This document shows, piece after piece, positions 46,328 to 59,092 of a stretch of 64,000 nucleotides of DNA (the stretch's first letter is position 1; each line of letters starts with the position of its first letter). Position numbers and translations under genes: made by a program. The DNA is from Paguma larvata (Eukaryota > Chordata > Mammalia > Carnivora > Viverridae). Under the pieces are notes generated by a model. It made no database searches. It had not been told where the DNA came from and worked only from the letters and a program-made list of their open reading frames with translations. The stretch is taken from positions 42,700,215 through 42,764,214 of the forward strand of contig CM057835.1 of the NCBI GenBank assembly GCA_030068075.1, given 5' to 3'.

Positions 46328-47779
46328 AAGTCGATAAAAAGGCTATTTGCTAGAATAAGGGTTTAAGTTAACATGGGGAATAAATTTGTTCCACAATCCC
46401 TATGACTTGTATTGACTGGAGATTGTATCTAAATAGGTTAAATTGTTATTACCCAGATGTGTTAAGTTGGCTGCATTCTGAACTCTCGCAAAGTAGGCAG
46501 TGGAAATATGCAAACAATAAAATCTAGGCCATGTTTTGTGTCTATTGACTGGTAAGTTCTACCCAGTGTTTTGGTGCTTAGATCAAATAAGAAAATGGCT
46601 ATAAGATAAAAATTAATGCGTTCATAACAACCAATTTCCAAGAAAAATAAAGCATAAAAAACATAAAACACTGAATAATCAATGAGAATCAAATGCCAAC
46701 GAGGAAGAATTTAACAAAGGAGACATGCTTAATGAGAGGACATAAGATGAGAGTTGTTTGTGTTATCATTTGTTTCAAGAAAGGTCATTGCTTTTATAGA
46801 TTAAATTGAACTCTGAGAACGTACTCTCCCTTTCCTTTCCCTGTGAGGATTCATTATTATAATGCATGGCCACTAGCATTCATCACAGCTGGATTTTCAA
46901 GGGGACTTTCCAGAGTTACTTGAAAACTTTGTTTCATGGTTCTTTATTTCTTTGGTGGGAAGTAAGATAATTAACTTTTATCTGCCTTTTCCTTGTGCAG
47001 TCTTTAAAAGAGCAGAGAGTATTTCACCTGTGACATTTTCCATTTAGCCGTCATCACCTCACAGGAGTGAATCCCAAAGTGTTTCACAAAACTCTAGTTC
47101 CACAGATTATTAATAGAAATTGCGTCTCCTTACTCAGAACTCACTTTTGAGAATTTGTCTAACTAACTCACACCATGCCAACAAAGGTCCATATTTTATT
47201 TTAACATCCAAAATTGCCAAAAAATGTGAAGGTTTAGAAGTTTATAAAATTATTTTAACATTATTTTCAAATCTATCCTAACATTAAAAGTCAACTGACT
47301 GCAAGAATCAGATGGGTAGATCAATTAACTATAAAGTTTCAAGGAACTGAACTGACAACTTTACTTTGTAGTGAACAAATACTAAGGGTGATAATGATGG
47401 TCATGATGTTGATGATCAGCATTTGTTGAGTACTTACTGGGTTTTTGGCCATGAACTGATGACTTCTTAGAGGCGGTGTATGCTAATGTACGTTGTGAAG
47501 CTATGATAGCAGAATGTGGCACGCGCCCCTGTCTTAAAATGACTTTACCTCCATGATCTCTCTTTTTGTGAACATACAGTAGGACTAATGCTTGGAAGAG
47601 GACAATTTGAGGAAGGATATGGGAGGCTCACATTAGCCCTTAAAATTAGCACCAGGTTAAGTTGACTAATTGCTGTTACTATTACAGAGTTAACTCTCCC
47701 TGGGGACTGGAGAGGATGGTGTGCAAGTGCCTTCTATCTTCTGACAACACTTAAAAATGCTCACAAGTAAATCAGTTCA
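46328..47779. other. Single-copy DNA
   Basis: Only a weak reverse MIR-like start near 47405-47470 is visible. No gene recognised. Confidence 0.45.
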
Positions 47780-48110
47780 CTGTTTTTGCATAGCAAGCCT
47801 GCCCAACTTGGGCTTAAAACAGCAATAACCACTTACTTGGCTCACGAGTGCAGATTAATGACTTAGACTGGGCTCCAGTGTGTGGTTTTTCTGGTCTGTC
47901 ACGGGCTCACTCTCATGGCTGCGGGCTGTAGCAGGGTGGGCTCTCTCACTTGTCTTGAGCCCCAGAGGGAGCAACTGAGCTCTCCTCCAACGGGTGTCTC
48001 ATCCTCCAGGAAGCTAACCTACTGTTGTTCACGTGGTAGCTGCCAAGTTCCAGGAGACAAAAGAGAAGCACGTGAGAACTCTTGAGGCCTAGGATTAAAA
48101 TTGGCACGCG
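47780..48110 (+). repeat. Ancient interspersed repeat, family not assigned
   Basis: 'tctggtctgtcacgggctca', 'gggtgtctcatcctccagga', 'acgtggtagctgccaagttc' and 'actcttgaggcctaggatta' follow a consensus I recognise from mammalian genomes but cannot name with confidence. The 67-codon frame inside is a by-product. Confidence 0.45.
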
Positions 48111-48355
48111 GTCACATTTTATCAGTCACAAGTAACACCCAGCTAACCCAGTGTTAGTTTTAGGTTGGTCTTGTAACCCGATTTATAGTAAAGTTTTGCT
48201 ATTCATAAATATTTAAATAGTAGAAATTATGAAAAATTAATTCATGGGTTCCGGGTTTAATGTCTTACTTTGATAAACTTGTTTATTTGATGATTTTTTT
48301 CCCTTAAAACTTAAAAAAAATTAAAGCACAAACTTATACATTAAAGACATTGAAG

Positions 48356-48511
48356 AGGGGCGCCTGTGTGCCTCAGTCGGTTAAGCATTCAACTCTAGAT
48401 TTCGGCTCAGGCAGGTCACGATCTCAGGGTCATGAGAAGGAGCCCCATGTCAGCCTTCATGCTGAACATGGAGCCTCCTTAAGATTATTTTCTTCCCTCT
48501 CCCTCTTCCCC
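48356..48511 (+). mobile_element. CAN-SINE, 3'-truncated
   Basis: Head ggggcgcctgtgtgcctcag, with a 4-base duplication in 'caggcaggtcacgatctcag'. It ends in the TC body without an A-tail. The hexamer ttgaag lies at both edges (48350-48355 and 48512-48517), pointing to a short TSD or a microhomology deletion. Confidence 0.88.
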
Positions 48512-48517
48512 TTGAAG

Positions 48518-48940
48518 AAAATATAGAGATTTTTAAACTGACCTCAATATGGAAGAAGACCTTTAAACTGAAAAGCAGTGGGAGAAATCACCTCTACCCC
48601 CCCCCCAAAAAAAATACTCAACAGATTTGCCCTTATAAAAAAACAAAGCATGTGTCATTCTTAGCTAATGAACTTGCCTTCTTTTTTGGTAAGAAAACAG
48701 AAGTCAATCAGAAGGAAACTTTCAAGTTTTTACCACTTCATCTACCCATCTACCAGCATCCATGTCTTTATCTTCTATCTCCCCTTAGGTCACTATGGAT
48801 AAACCATCCATATTTGTATGTAAAGTCAAACCCCCTAGTGTCTCTTTCGGACTCAGTACATTGCTGCATTAAATCTTCTCTATTTTGAGTATCTTCTATC
48901 TCTCTAGATATTTCTCATTAACATACAAACAAGCCATGTT
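48518..48940. other. Single-copy DNA
   Basis: Nothing specific recognised; a C/A homopolymer junction lies near 48597-48614. Confidence 0.4.
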
Positions 48941-48949
48941 ACTCTACCT

Positions 48950-50285
48950 AAAATAAATACCTCTCTCATTCAGTTTCCCCTCTAGCTACCACTGTTCCCC
49001 TTTGCAGCTAACCTCAATGCAAGTGTTGTTTTGTTGTCTCCAACTCCTTTCTTCCTGTTTTTCTCTTAAATCCATTCGAAGAGGTTATTACCCAAACTCT
49101 TCCTGTCAAGGTGATTGACAACTTCCATGTTGTTCTACGCATGGCATGTCTGAATCGCAGTCTCCATCTTACTCAATCTATCATCAGAATTTGACCCTGT
49201 TTGATTATTCTCTCTTCTTTGAAATTTTCTTTATATTTGAGGAATCTTCTAGCTTTCCTCCTCCCAAATGGCCACTGTGACTCTTCTGCTGGTTGGTATT
49301 TATCCAGAACTCAGATTTTGTTTCTCTTTTATTTAATATCTATAATCATTTCTTAGTCATCTCATTTCATCTCATGGTTTCATGCATTACTCAGATGTGA
49401 TGATGCCCAGATGAGTACTTCTAACTCTATCTCTTACTGTTGATTTTTTCCAATTGACTACAGATCATCTTCATGAACATTCCATCCTCCTAGTTGCTCA
49501 GGCCAAAAAACAGAGTCACCATTGACTCACTTGCACTTTCCAGAAACTTGCCTTGAGTAAATCCTGTCAAGCCTTCTTCAACGCATATCTAGAGTCTGAC
49601 CATGCTTTATTATTAACACCTTGTTCTATCTCTTGTTTGGATTATTACAGCAGCTTCCTAACCAGGATAACTGCTTCCATTTATTCCCAATATGACGCCC
49701 AGGATAAGCCCATAAGTCAAATGCACTTAGATATGTAAAATTCCTGATCCATTTCCCATTCAAAGTGAATGGCAAAGTCTAACAATGGTGCACTAGGCTT
49801 TTCATGATTGAGGTTCCTATAACCTTTCCCATAGCATCTCAACCTCGATCAGTTCCAGCTCATGCTAATATTCTCTTTACTATTATTTCAACATGACTGA
49901 CATACCTCTCCTCCACTTTGTACTTCCTATTTCTTCTCCCTGACTAGACCCACATCTCCATCGAGTGTTTGCTCAAGCGTCATCCCTCCTGAATCCTACT
50001 GAAAATTGTAACCCCCATCACTGACATCTTTTATGTCCTCTCTAACACTTTGACTCATGGTATTATCACCTTCTAACATAATATCCATTAATTTCTATTT
50101 CTTTGTTGTTGTCCTCCCTCAACTAGAACACTAACTTCATGAAAGATAGGATCTTTAACTATTTTCTTTGAGCTTCATAGAGGGCCATTTCTTTTTACTG
50201 TTTTGTTCTTTTCTATATCATAAGGCTCAGAACTATATGTAGCCCACAGCATGCTTTCAGTAATTATTCTATGAATGAATTTCAA
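48950..50285 (+). mobile_element. L2 LINE, 3' region about 1.3 kb
   Basis: Follows the L2 end in order: 'tcaccattgactcacttgca' (49516), 'gtttggattattacagcagc' (49635), 'acgcccaggataagcccata' (49695), 'tgctcaagcgtcatccctcc' (49970), 'gtcctccctcaactagaaca' (50111), then 'cacagcatgctttcagtaat' and 'tctatgaatgaat'. Frames are destroyed. Old, mammal-wide and inactive. Confidence 0.72.
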
Positions 50286-50592
50286 AAGGCACTCTTAACA
50301 AAATTAAAATAGAAATTAAAATTGGGAAAAAATTTAAAAAGTTATCACTTACATATTTTATAACCAGGTGTTTATAGATCACTAAGAAAAACACTAGCAT
50401 CTCTATTAAAAAATAAACACTCATTTACGAAAAGAATTCTCAGAAATAAAGTATATGTAAAGCTGTGCAAACTTATTATGCAATAGAAATACACATTATA
50501 ACAATAAAATTTTAGTTTTTTTCATGAATTTGGCAGAGATGTAAGATTTTTAAAAAATATTTAATTATATTAAGTTTGTGAAGAAATGGATT
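50286..50592. other. AT-rich single-copy DNA
   Basis: Very A/T-rich; nothing recognised. Confidence 0.4.
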
Positions 50593-50602
50593 CTTTGATA
50601 TA

Positions 50603-50788
50603 TATACTTTTTAATGTTTATTTATTTATTTTGAGAGAGAGAGAGAAGGAGGCAGAGAACCCCAAACAGGCTCCATGCTGTCAGCACAGAGCCTGATGCA
50701 GGGCTCAAACCTACAAACTGTGAGATCATGACCTGAGCCAAAATCAAGAGTCAGACACTTAATTGACTGAACCATCCAGAAGCCCCAC
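50603..50788 (-). mobile_element. CAN-SINE, shortened
   Basis: Reverse copy lacking part of the TC body. Direct repeat tttgatatat at 50593-50602 and 50789-50798. Confidence 0.92.
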
Positions 50789-51064
50789 TTTGATATATTA
50801 CTTATATCCTTTAAACAACTCTGTAATATACATAAAAAAAGCCTTGTCGGTATTAAAACATTTTGACCCCAAAAGTTTACTTTCAGAGATTTGTCTTAAT
50901 AGTTAGAGATACCTAGCAACACATAAGAAAAAAACAAACAAATAAAAACCATCTAAATACCTACAGTGGGGGAATGGTTTAACACATAAGAACTATGTAA
51001 TTAAATATTATACAGCTACTAAAGACATGCTTCATAAAAATATTTACAGCGATAAGATAAACTT

Positions 51065-51288
51065 TTTTTTTTAATTTTTTAAAATGTTTTTATTTTTATT
51101 TTTGAGACAGAGAGAGACAGAGCACGAGTGGTGGAGGGGCAGAGAGAGAGGGAGACACAGAATCTGAAGCAGGCTCCAGGCTCTGAGCTGTCAGCACAGA
51201 GCCCGACGCGGGCTCGAACTCACAGACCACGAGATCATGACCTGAGCCGAAGTCGGATGCTCAACCGACTGAGCCACCCAGGCGCCCC
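51065..51288 (-). mobile_element. CAN-SINE, young
   Basis: Near-consensus reverse copy with CpGs kept (agcccgacgcgggctcgaac, aagtcggatgctcaaccgac). TSD agataaactt at 51055-51064 and 51289-51298, exact. Confidence 0.96.
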
Positions 51289-51298
51289 AGATAAACTT

Positions 51299-52503
51299 CT
51301 TATAGCAATGACCTTGACCTTGAACTTATCCATCCATCCAGTTCTAAATTTAACCCTTACTACAAACTGAATATATGATATAATGACAATTTTACAAGAA
51401 GAACTTAAATGTACATATGGACACATAAAATCGGAAGGGAAGACAGTGATTATTTTAACAATGTTTTGAGCGCTGCTGTAGCTCCAGGAGTCCATTTTAT
51501 AGATTTCCTATACTTTTCTGAATTCCTGAATATGAAAATGAGCATGTATTTTCGACAGTCAAAACCAACACAACTTAAATAATCTAAATAAAAATAATTA
51601 CAGTTCTGCATCTGTTTTCCTAGTCGGCTCTGGTTGGTCTTCTATCCCCCTGCCGAGTATCTGTTTACAACACACTTCTATGTACTGATGTACTGATTGT
51701 ACTAAGTGGAATTTAAATTCCCCTCAGTGGGTAGGACAGGTATCTTGTGAAACCAAAGCTGCCAGTATCTACATCTAATTTTTAATTAAGTACAGTAATT
51801 CCTAGCCAGTACCAGCTGTTATCATGTTTCTTCAATTCTGTGCCTTGATAAACAGCTCAAGGAATGTTATATAAAAAACATAATCATGCAAACTTTTTCT
51901 CACTTTTAAAATAAGCTTTGAAAATAAATTCCCTTTGAATTTTTTTTTCTCAAAAAGCTGTGACTGGATGTTTGTTGAAAATAACCAACACATACCTACA
52001 CACACCCCCACATCTCCCACACACACATGATGCATTTTTTTTTCCACAATAGCTTTTTAATATCGGATTAAATCATTTTTCAAATATAACAAAAGCTTTG
52101 AAGGAGGCACAATTATTGTCCCATTTTACAGCTGAAGCAGCATTTTGCAGTGGAATTTTTCATTCTTGGGCTTTCAGATCCTAGAACAAGTTCATGCCTG
52201 GTTTACTGGCTTTGATTCCTACTGCTATTTGCTTCTAATCTGAAGCCTCCAATCTCTCTTTGGGTATTTCAGGGTCTCCTGAATTTTCTGAAGGCAATGT
52301 AGCAACTTGGGGATGGGGGTCTTCGGCTAAGGTGTTCTGATCTGTGCCATATATTTCTCATAACTGTAAATGGAGAGCATAGTAGAGAGGTATCTGTTCT
52401 CTCCTACAGTTGCATGCTACCATATTTTGTGAAGCATCTTCAGGTCAGCAAAAGAGAATGAAAGAAAATGATATTAAAATTTTCCTTTAAAGTTGCTATA
52501 AAA
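51299..52503. other. Mostly single-copy DNA
   Basis: A short reverse MIR-like core (about 52095-52150, 'gtcccattttacagctgaag') is the only repeat-like piece I see. No gene. Confidence 0.4.
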
Positions 52504-52605
52504 TATGGATGGATGGATGGATGGATGGATGGATGGATGGTTGGAAGGATGGATGGATGATGGATGGATGAAGGGATGGAGGGATGGCTAGATGGATAAA
52601 TAGAT
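52504..52605 (+). repeat. (GGAT)n microsatellite
   Basis: About nine uninterrupted GGAT units, then interrupted units to about 52605 (including ggttggaaggat and gatgatgg). Likely length-polymorphic. Confidence 0.95.
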
Positions 52606-53924
52606 ATATAATTCAATCTATTCTGCATACAATTAATGAACCCTTATAGATATTTTAAAAACCCTTCCCATCGTGGAAACAAGGTTATCAATCTATTTGT
52701 AAAACTCAATACACGTATGTTAGACTATAGAAGCAGAGAAAGTGCTTCATGTTGGAAATTTTGGATTACAAGACTACCATGCTATGGGGGTGTTGTAGAG
52801 CTACGTGAGGCAAGACTCTCCTTGAGGGCAGGGATTGTGTTTATTTTGCCTGTGTTTCCTAGCCTTGTAGTGTCTGGGACAAGATAAGAAGCAAAGGGGC
52901 TATTTCTGGTTTTTACCCCACTCTCCACAGTGAGGCGAGATGTTTGCATTTTACCCCTGCCCACATTTCCTTTGCTAGCCAGATATTTAGACATTTCTTT
53001 GCTCACCAATGTGTGTTTTGTTTTGTTTTGTTTTGTTTTTGCAGGCCTACCATATATCAAACATTTCATGTTGACAAATAATGCCAATATCTACCACTTA
53101 AAATAGCATTGAGGCAATCCCTAACATCTGTGTTAGGTAAATAACAAGAATATCATTTTGGCTTTTAGGAGGAAAAGGCCCAGAAAGGTAAAGAAACAGA
53201 GAAAACATAATATACTCTTGGCTTTCATTCCCTCACTCATTATTCATTTGATGAGCAGATCCCCCCTGAGTGCAGAGGACCTAGCGATGAAAACATCGAA
53301 TGCAGTCACTGCTCCACTGGAAATGAAATAATAGTGGAGATTAAGACATTAATCACTGAAGTACACAAATGTCTAAACCGGCGATAAGATGAGGGTGCTA
53401 ATCGCGAGTTCAGTGGTGGAGCTGACCTATGCTGAAGGGTCACGAAAGGCTCCTTGAACTGAGATCTGAAGGTGAGCAGATCTCTCTCAAGGAGAGATAA
53501 CATGCAAATGGACGTTCAGGCCAATTATGAGTAGCAGGAGCAAGAGCTGTGATGCAGGGTGGGTTGATGGATTAGGGAGGGAGACGTCATGATTGCTAGG
53601 GAAAATGAAAGCCTGCGAATGAAGCACCAAGGACAGTGAAAGGATGGTGTGAGATGAGCAGGAGGGGTCGGTGAGGATGAGATCAGGGCCCATATTAATA
53701 GGAGGACATTTAGGTATCTTAAGAGGTCAGCTGTGGGAAGGGTAGAAGATAGAGGTTGTAACGATGGTGATATGATCCCAACTGGATTTTGAAAATATCA
53801 CTGAGGCTCCAAAGTGAGGACAGATTGAAGTGGGAAGTCGTGTACATAAAATGATCAGGAGGCTGTTTGAGATTCAGGGTGAGATGCGTGGTGGCTGGAA
53901 CTGGGAGGTGGTAAAGATAAAATG
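52606..53924. other. Mixed old sequence
   Basis: Contains a short L2-end-like piece at 52815-52885 (cttgagggcagggattgtgt), a (TTTTG)n run at 53013-53040, and, from 53340 to 53920, sequence such as 'aactgagatctgaaggtgag' and 'gatgagatcagggcccatat' that recalls an ancient mammal-wide repeat I cannot name. No gene recognised. Confidence 0.4.
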
Positions 53925-53936
53925 AATCCTTTAAGG

Positions 53937-54067
53937 AGGGGGGGTGCCCGGGTAACTCAGTCGGTTAAGCGTCCTCCTCTTGATCTTGGCTCAGGTCATG
54001 ATCTTACAGTTTCTGGGTTCAAGTCCACATTGGGTTCTGTGTTGATGGCGTGGAGCCTACTTGGGAA

Positions 54068-54109
<42 letters not shown>

Positions 54110-54177
54110 TCTCTCTCTCTGCTCCTCCCCTGCTCATGATCTCTCTCAAAATAAATAAATAAAACATTAAAAAAATA
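53937..54177 (+). mobile_element. CAN-SINE with (TC)n expansion
   Basis: Head gggtgcccgggtaactcagt, long (TC)n at 54070-54120, tail aaaataaataaataaaacat. TSD aatcctttaagg (53925-53936) and aattctttaagg (54178-54189), 11 of 12 identical. Confidence 0.94.
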
Positions 54178-54376
54178 AATTCTTTAAGGGTCACTTGGGA
54201 TTTAAAAACTGGATCTTCAAAATAAAAATTTAAAAATTTATGTAAGCGGTGAAACCCTGGGGGAGACTGTCATGTCAAGGTAACCAACTGTAGCAGTTCA
54301 CTTCTGCAATGAAGTAATTCTTGTCATCCTTTGGACAGGTTGATTATTAGAAAAGAAACTCAACTACCTATAAAAT

Positions 54377-54560
54377 GTGACAAATTTAATAAGACAATGG
54401 AGCCAGATGGGCTTTCAGCTTAATTTTGACAAAGTTATGCCTGACGTGCATAGTTTTTTCCTTATAGTTTTTAATGATACTTTGAAATCTGGAAAGTTGC
54501 CAGAGTCAATAAGAAAGGCCATAGTGAAGCTTCCCAAGAAGCTAAGCCAAATTGAGTTTT
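54377..54560 (+). pseudogene. Decayed LINE reverse-transcriptase fragment
   Basis: In one frame 'EPDGLSA-F' (from about 54401) matches the RT entry motif PDG-(T/S)AEFY. About 31 residues later, in another frame, 'VFNDTLKSGKLPESIRKAIV' (from about 54463) followed by KLPKK matches the next RT block (LF....G.LP.S...A...L.PK). Spacing agrees with LINE RTs. The wording looks closer to older L1-like elements than to carnivore L1. Stops and one frameshift are present. Confidence 0.55.
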
Positions 54561-54999
54561 AAATTGTGCATGTTGCCTGAGTTATTTTATTTCAGTTTAA
54601 CTACCAAGGATAGCAGTCTAACATGAAATTGTTACTGAAATCACAGGTAGTAGGAGAGAGGCACTATTCCTTCAAGAATAGCATTCCTTATTATATCTGC
54701 TGTTTTGGTGACACTGTTGGATTTTAGTGACAACCAGGAAGATTTTGATTGAGCTGAGCTGTTGTAGGTTAGACTGTGGCTTTGTGAGAGAGGGAAGGAT
54801 ACTAGTTAGTATCATGAACTTGAAAACACTAAATAACATTGTGATAAAAGTCATAGTAAGAGCAAAAAAATGCCTATTTCTCTAATATCCAAACTGCTTT
54901 CATTTACCCATGTTTTAATTAATAATCATAATAAAGAGATCATTTATGGTATGAAACATTATATAATGCATATATTTCCACACTGCTATATTATGTTAA
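54561..54999. other. AT-rich sequence, possibly decayed LINE
   Basis: Between two LINE-like fragments; nothing specific recognised. Confidence 0.35.
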
Positions 55000-55400
55000 T
55001 GAATTATTTTAATAGCATTACAGTCTATCAAGTTGGTGGTCTGCTTGGGATTTAGTTATTCTCTTATTGAACATATAGGTTTTAATTTTTTCAATTTAAT
55101 GTTACTATAATAACTTGCACTGAATATCTTGATGCATGTGGGTATTTTCCTTTATTTTGTAATTTTTTTAAATGATGCATTCCAACAATTTGGAAATCTT
55201 GGTAAAATGGTAGAAACATGAAAACATTTGAGATGTATTCCCTACTCCCTAACATAGTTATGTTAATGTAAATGGCTACTAGCAATACATGAGTACCTAT
55301 AGGGTTGGGTATGATTATTTTCAAGTTTTAATACTTTAATAGATAGCTAGTGATACACCATTTTAAGTTCCACATTGTTGAAAAGACGAAATTACAATTT
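55000..55400 (-). mobile_element. Old L1 3'-region fragment, antisense
   Basis: 'ttattctcttattgaacata', 'taggttttaattttttcaat', 'cttgcactgaatatcttgat' and 'gcatgtgggtattttccttt' follow the reverse L1ME-type 3' pattern. Strongly diverged. Confidence 0.45.
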
Positions 55401-57195
55401 TTGCCAAGTTTGCTTATAACCTACCTCCCCATGTGGGATGACTGTCTTCATGCCTTTTTCAGTATATTCGCTGGTAATGTTATTAATCTGTATGAATTTG
55501 GTTTGTAGGAGAAGTTCTGAGAAGAACAGCATGAAACAGTAAACTTTTCTTTTTCTTTAACATCTTCTGATTTAAGACTTCTCCCATCTCCCTCTGAGTT
55601 GGGGTAAGCTGGTGAAAATTCCTCTGTTCCCATATGAGCTACTGCTGTCCTTAAGCCAACAGTACAAACTTTCAGTCATCTCTGCCCACTCACTTTTCTC
55701 AGGATCACATCATGCATCCACAGAATAACTAGACTTCGCCAATACAAAATGAGGAAGGAATAGTTTTGTGCAAGTTTGGAAGCAAAAGAGCATGAGGTAT
55801 GTATGGAGTATAAACGGAGCTTTTGCAACACCTGGTGCTTTGCTCCCAGGAAAGGGGGAGCGCATGCAGGGAACCAAGACCTACCCCCAAGCAGAGCTGC
55901 TCGAAGCCATCTGCTCTCTGCAGGTGCACCTGGAAGACTTTTCTACTGCCAAGATTATGTTAAGAGCATCATGAAATAGAATTATGACTATCTGAAAGAA
56001 AAGTTGTGGCATTCACTGTGTATATGAAAAATAATATCATAGTCCTTAGAGATTTTTTTCTTGATAGAGAAAAATAATAAAGTGATCATGTGGAAATTAA
56101 TGTTGAATTTTTTTGACCGTCACAGAGATTGACACTGACTATATCCCTTTAAGGACTACAAATTCCTAAATTTTCTAAAGAACGTACACACACACATTAG
56201 TTTATGGCTATGATTTTTAGACATCCCATCATTAATTACAAGTTAACATAGGTATTTTTATTGTAATTATATGTGAATTTAAAAGACTCCTTACATTTTA
56301 GAGGTTCTTATAACATTAGAAATCATTTGCTCATTAATGCAAGATCACAGATTGTATTTGGATTTTCGAGTGTTTTTTTTCCCCCAAGTTAGAATCTCCC
56401 TTTGGGCATTCTAACATTGTCTACTGAAGATCATAGACTTGAGGAATCATATGTATGTCATGAGTGTGTAAAAGACCATTTTGACTAGAGGTGTAGTAGT
56501 TTTCAAGGATCAAGAGAACACTACAACATATTTGTCCTATGAATTTATATGGTCGGAGCTTATGTTTACAATGTATATCACATTCTCAAAATTAATCATC
56601 TCTCCATGCTACCTTGACTAAAGCAGATGTACTACATTTACTCACAGAAATAATTTCCTTCTAAAACTAAGCAGAAAGTAGAAAAGTAGTGTGGAGTTTT
56701 AAAATGCCACTGCTTGAGTCTTGGGTACTCGCACCCCAATTTATAGAAGATTTTGGAAGCAATGACTTATGAGCTAGTGTTTGCTTAATGCTTTAATAGA
56801 GGTCTAAGTAAGTCACAGTGAAATCTAAGAAAAACCCTATAGTTTTAAAGACATCAGCCTCGACATACAAAATTTGGTGTGCAAGTAGAAGATTTTAGAG
56901 CAAGAAGAAATCTTAAAACCCATGAAACTATGACCTACTGTGTTCTGTACTAATAATGCATCTGGAATTTCTATTTTAGGGACTAGTCTTTGTTTATTAG
57001 AACAAATAAAATATTTACTAATATTATGGTAATATTGACCAAGACTTATAAAAACTATAGGTATTAGTAAATACCATATTTACTAATGGGGCTATAGAGA
57101 ATATCTAAAACTGACCAATGAGAAGGAATAGGTCATATGTTTTTCTTTATTAGTCTTAAATAACAACAAAAATAATGGCTAGGCATTTTTCATAT
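55401..57195. other. Single-copy DNA
   Basis: About 55760-55980 is less AT-rich and open in two overlapping plus-strand frames (68 and 67 codons) and one minus frame, none recognised. The rest is AT-rich with no repeat I can name. Confidence 0.4.
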
Positions 57196-57425
57196 ATTAT
57201 TTATTATTTGCATACCCAGCAGTGTTCTAAGAACTGTTAATCTCATTTAGTCATGGTACTTTTAGAGAGTATATACTATTATTTTATCCATTTACAGTTG
57301 AGGGAACTGAAATTTAGAAAGGTGAAATTTTCTAATGTGACTCAGTTGTCTAGTGTGACCCAAGGTTAGTACTTAGACAGGTTTACTCCTGAGCTCACAC
57401 AACTTTATTCTACTCTATACTGCCT
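57196..57425 (-). mobile_element. MIR SINE, reverse, near full length
   Basis: 'acccagcagtgttctaagaa', 'aatctcatttagtcatggta', 'actattattttatccattta', 'cagttgagggaactgaaatt', 'aaggttagtacttagacagg', 'ttctactctatactgcc' follow the reverse MIR from end to start. Confidence 0.78.
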
Positions 57426-57589
57426 TTTATGTGGGTATTGAGCACAGGTATTAGAGCATTGAAGGAACTTATGCATAAGACCTGGTTATCCCATGACCTA
57501 GCTGTATAGTGTTTGACGTGCTATTTTAAAATTTGGAGTATCAGCAAGTAGATAGATAATAGATATAGGACTACTCACATTTTCTATTT

Positions 57590-58120
57590 CTTTTTTGTCC
57601 ACCTTGGTAAGTTGTGTTGTTCTAAGAATTCTTATGTTACATTTATGTTTTTAAACATATTGGCATAAAGTTGTTCATTTTGCCTTCATATTCTTTTTAA
57701 TACATATAGAATTTATAGTGAGGACTCACTTTTCATTTCTGATATGGGGTCTGTCTCTTTTTTCTCAATTAGCTTTGAGAACTTTTACTATGTTGATTCC
57801 TTCCATTGCATTTTTTCTCTTTCATGACTCTCTCATCTTACTATAAGTTTCTATCATTCTATATTCTTTGTGATTAATATGTAGTTTAACTGACTTCATA
57901 AAATGGATACATACATTATTAATTTCCAACCTATCTTCTTTTCTAATGAATGCATAAGTGACTATAAATTTGTCTCTAAACATAACTCTAGTTTCATTCC
58001 TTAAGCCTTGATGAAGATTTGAAGCAAGTAGAGCTTTCATAATTATTGGTGGAAAATTGATATTTTCTACTAAAATTGAATGCATTAATTCCCCACATAT
58101 CAGCAATTATAATCTTAAGC
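57590..58120 (-). mobile_element. Old L1 ORF2 (RT-region) fragment, antisense
   Basis: 'attggcataaagttgttcat' (57659), 'catttctgatatggggtctg' (57734), 'tcttcttttctaatgaatgc' (57933) and 'actataaatttgtctctaaa' (57960) match the reverse complement of L1 ORF2 within the RT domain. No open frame survives. Confidence 0.68.
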
Positions 58121-58257
58121 ATATACAATTGAATTATGTACACATGCACAAAGATACATGCACAATTTATATTTTTATCTTTAGAGTAAAGATAAAAAAC
58201 TATTCTTTTCAGTAGTTACAAATGGGGAACAATCCAATGTCTATCAACTGGAGACCA

Positions 58258-58263
58258 GAAAAA

Positions 58264-58294
<31 letters not shown>

Positions 58295-58314
58295 ATAGAT
58301 AGATAAATAGATAA
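58258..58314 (+). repeat. (AAAT)n microsatellite
   Basis: About nine AAAT units, then AGAT/AAAT mixtures. Likely length-polymorphic. Confidence 0.95.
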
Positions 58315-58586
58315 ACCCTGCAATAAGATACGACAAACCAATTAGAATAAACAAACCATTGCTAAGTGTAACAATATAAATAAATGATATGAATATAATG
58401 TTTAATGAAAGAATCCAGACATAGAAAGATATATATATTAGTCAATTTATACAAAATTCAAAAACACATAATCTCTACTAAGATTACCAGCATCCCTACC
58501 CCTTTCTTCTGCCCTAAGTAACCACTATCCTGACTTCTGTTTCTTAAAATTTTTAAAACAAGGAATTTATTTACATAATATTCTTT

Positions 58587-58683
58587 TCTTTTTAAATAGG
58601 CTCCACACCCAATTTGGGGCTTGAACTTACAACCCTGAGATCGAGTCAGATGCTCTACAAACTGAGCCACGTAGGCACCCTCC
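58587..58683 (-). mobile_element. Short CAN-SINE, older subfamily
   Basis: 'ataggctccacacccaattt', 'ggggcttgaacttacaaccc', 'tgagatcgagtcagatgctc' and 'tgagccacgtaggcaccc' are the reversed short tRNA-type SINE. Flanks aatattctt (58577-58585) and aatgttctt (58686-58694) differ by one base. Confidence 0.85.
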
Positions 58684-58835
58684 AACAATGTTCTTGACTC
58701 AAAGAGAAAACTAAGACTTGTTTATTTTAAAGTAATTTCTCCTTATTTAAAGACTGGTTACATGTTCAAAAAAGTTCGTAATTCATTTTGCTGAACATTT
58801 TTGTATATGTATGTTGTACTTCAATTTAAAAATGT

Positions 58836-59092
58836 GTAGTGGTGCACCTGGGTGGCTCAGTTGGTTAAGCATCTAACTCTTGGTTTCAACTGGGGTCATG
58901 ATCTCATGGGTTCATGGGTTCAAGCCCCATGTTGGGTTCCATGCTGGTGGGGCAGAGCCTGCTTGGGATTCTGTTTCTCTCCCTCTCTCTCTGTTCCTCC
59001 TCTATTCCTTCTCTCTCTACTCTCTCTCTCTCTCTCTCACTCTCTCTCAAAATAACAAACTTAAAAAATTATAAAAACAAATAAATAAATAA
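58836..59092 (+). mobile_element. CAN-SINE
   Basis: Head gtgcacctgggtggctcagt, 'catgatctcatgggttcatg' block, (TC)n body and an extended tail with (AAAT)n to about 59092. Confidence 0.92.

Noticed and set aside
52504..52605. Regular short repeats resembling an array
   Set aside because: Uninterrupted GGAT microsatellite with no spacers; not CRISPR, and the genome is mammalian.
55768..55979. Overlapping plus-strand frames of 67-68 codons in a less AT-rich patch
   Set aside because: The two frames overlap in different phases and neither resembles a known protein; likely chance in GC-richer sequence.
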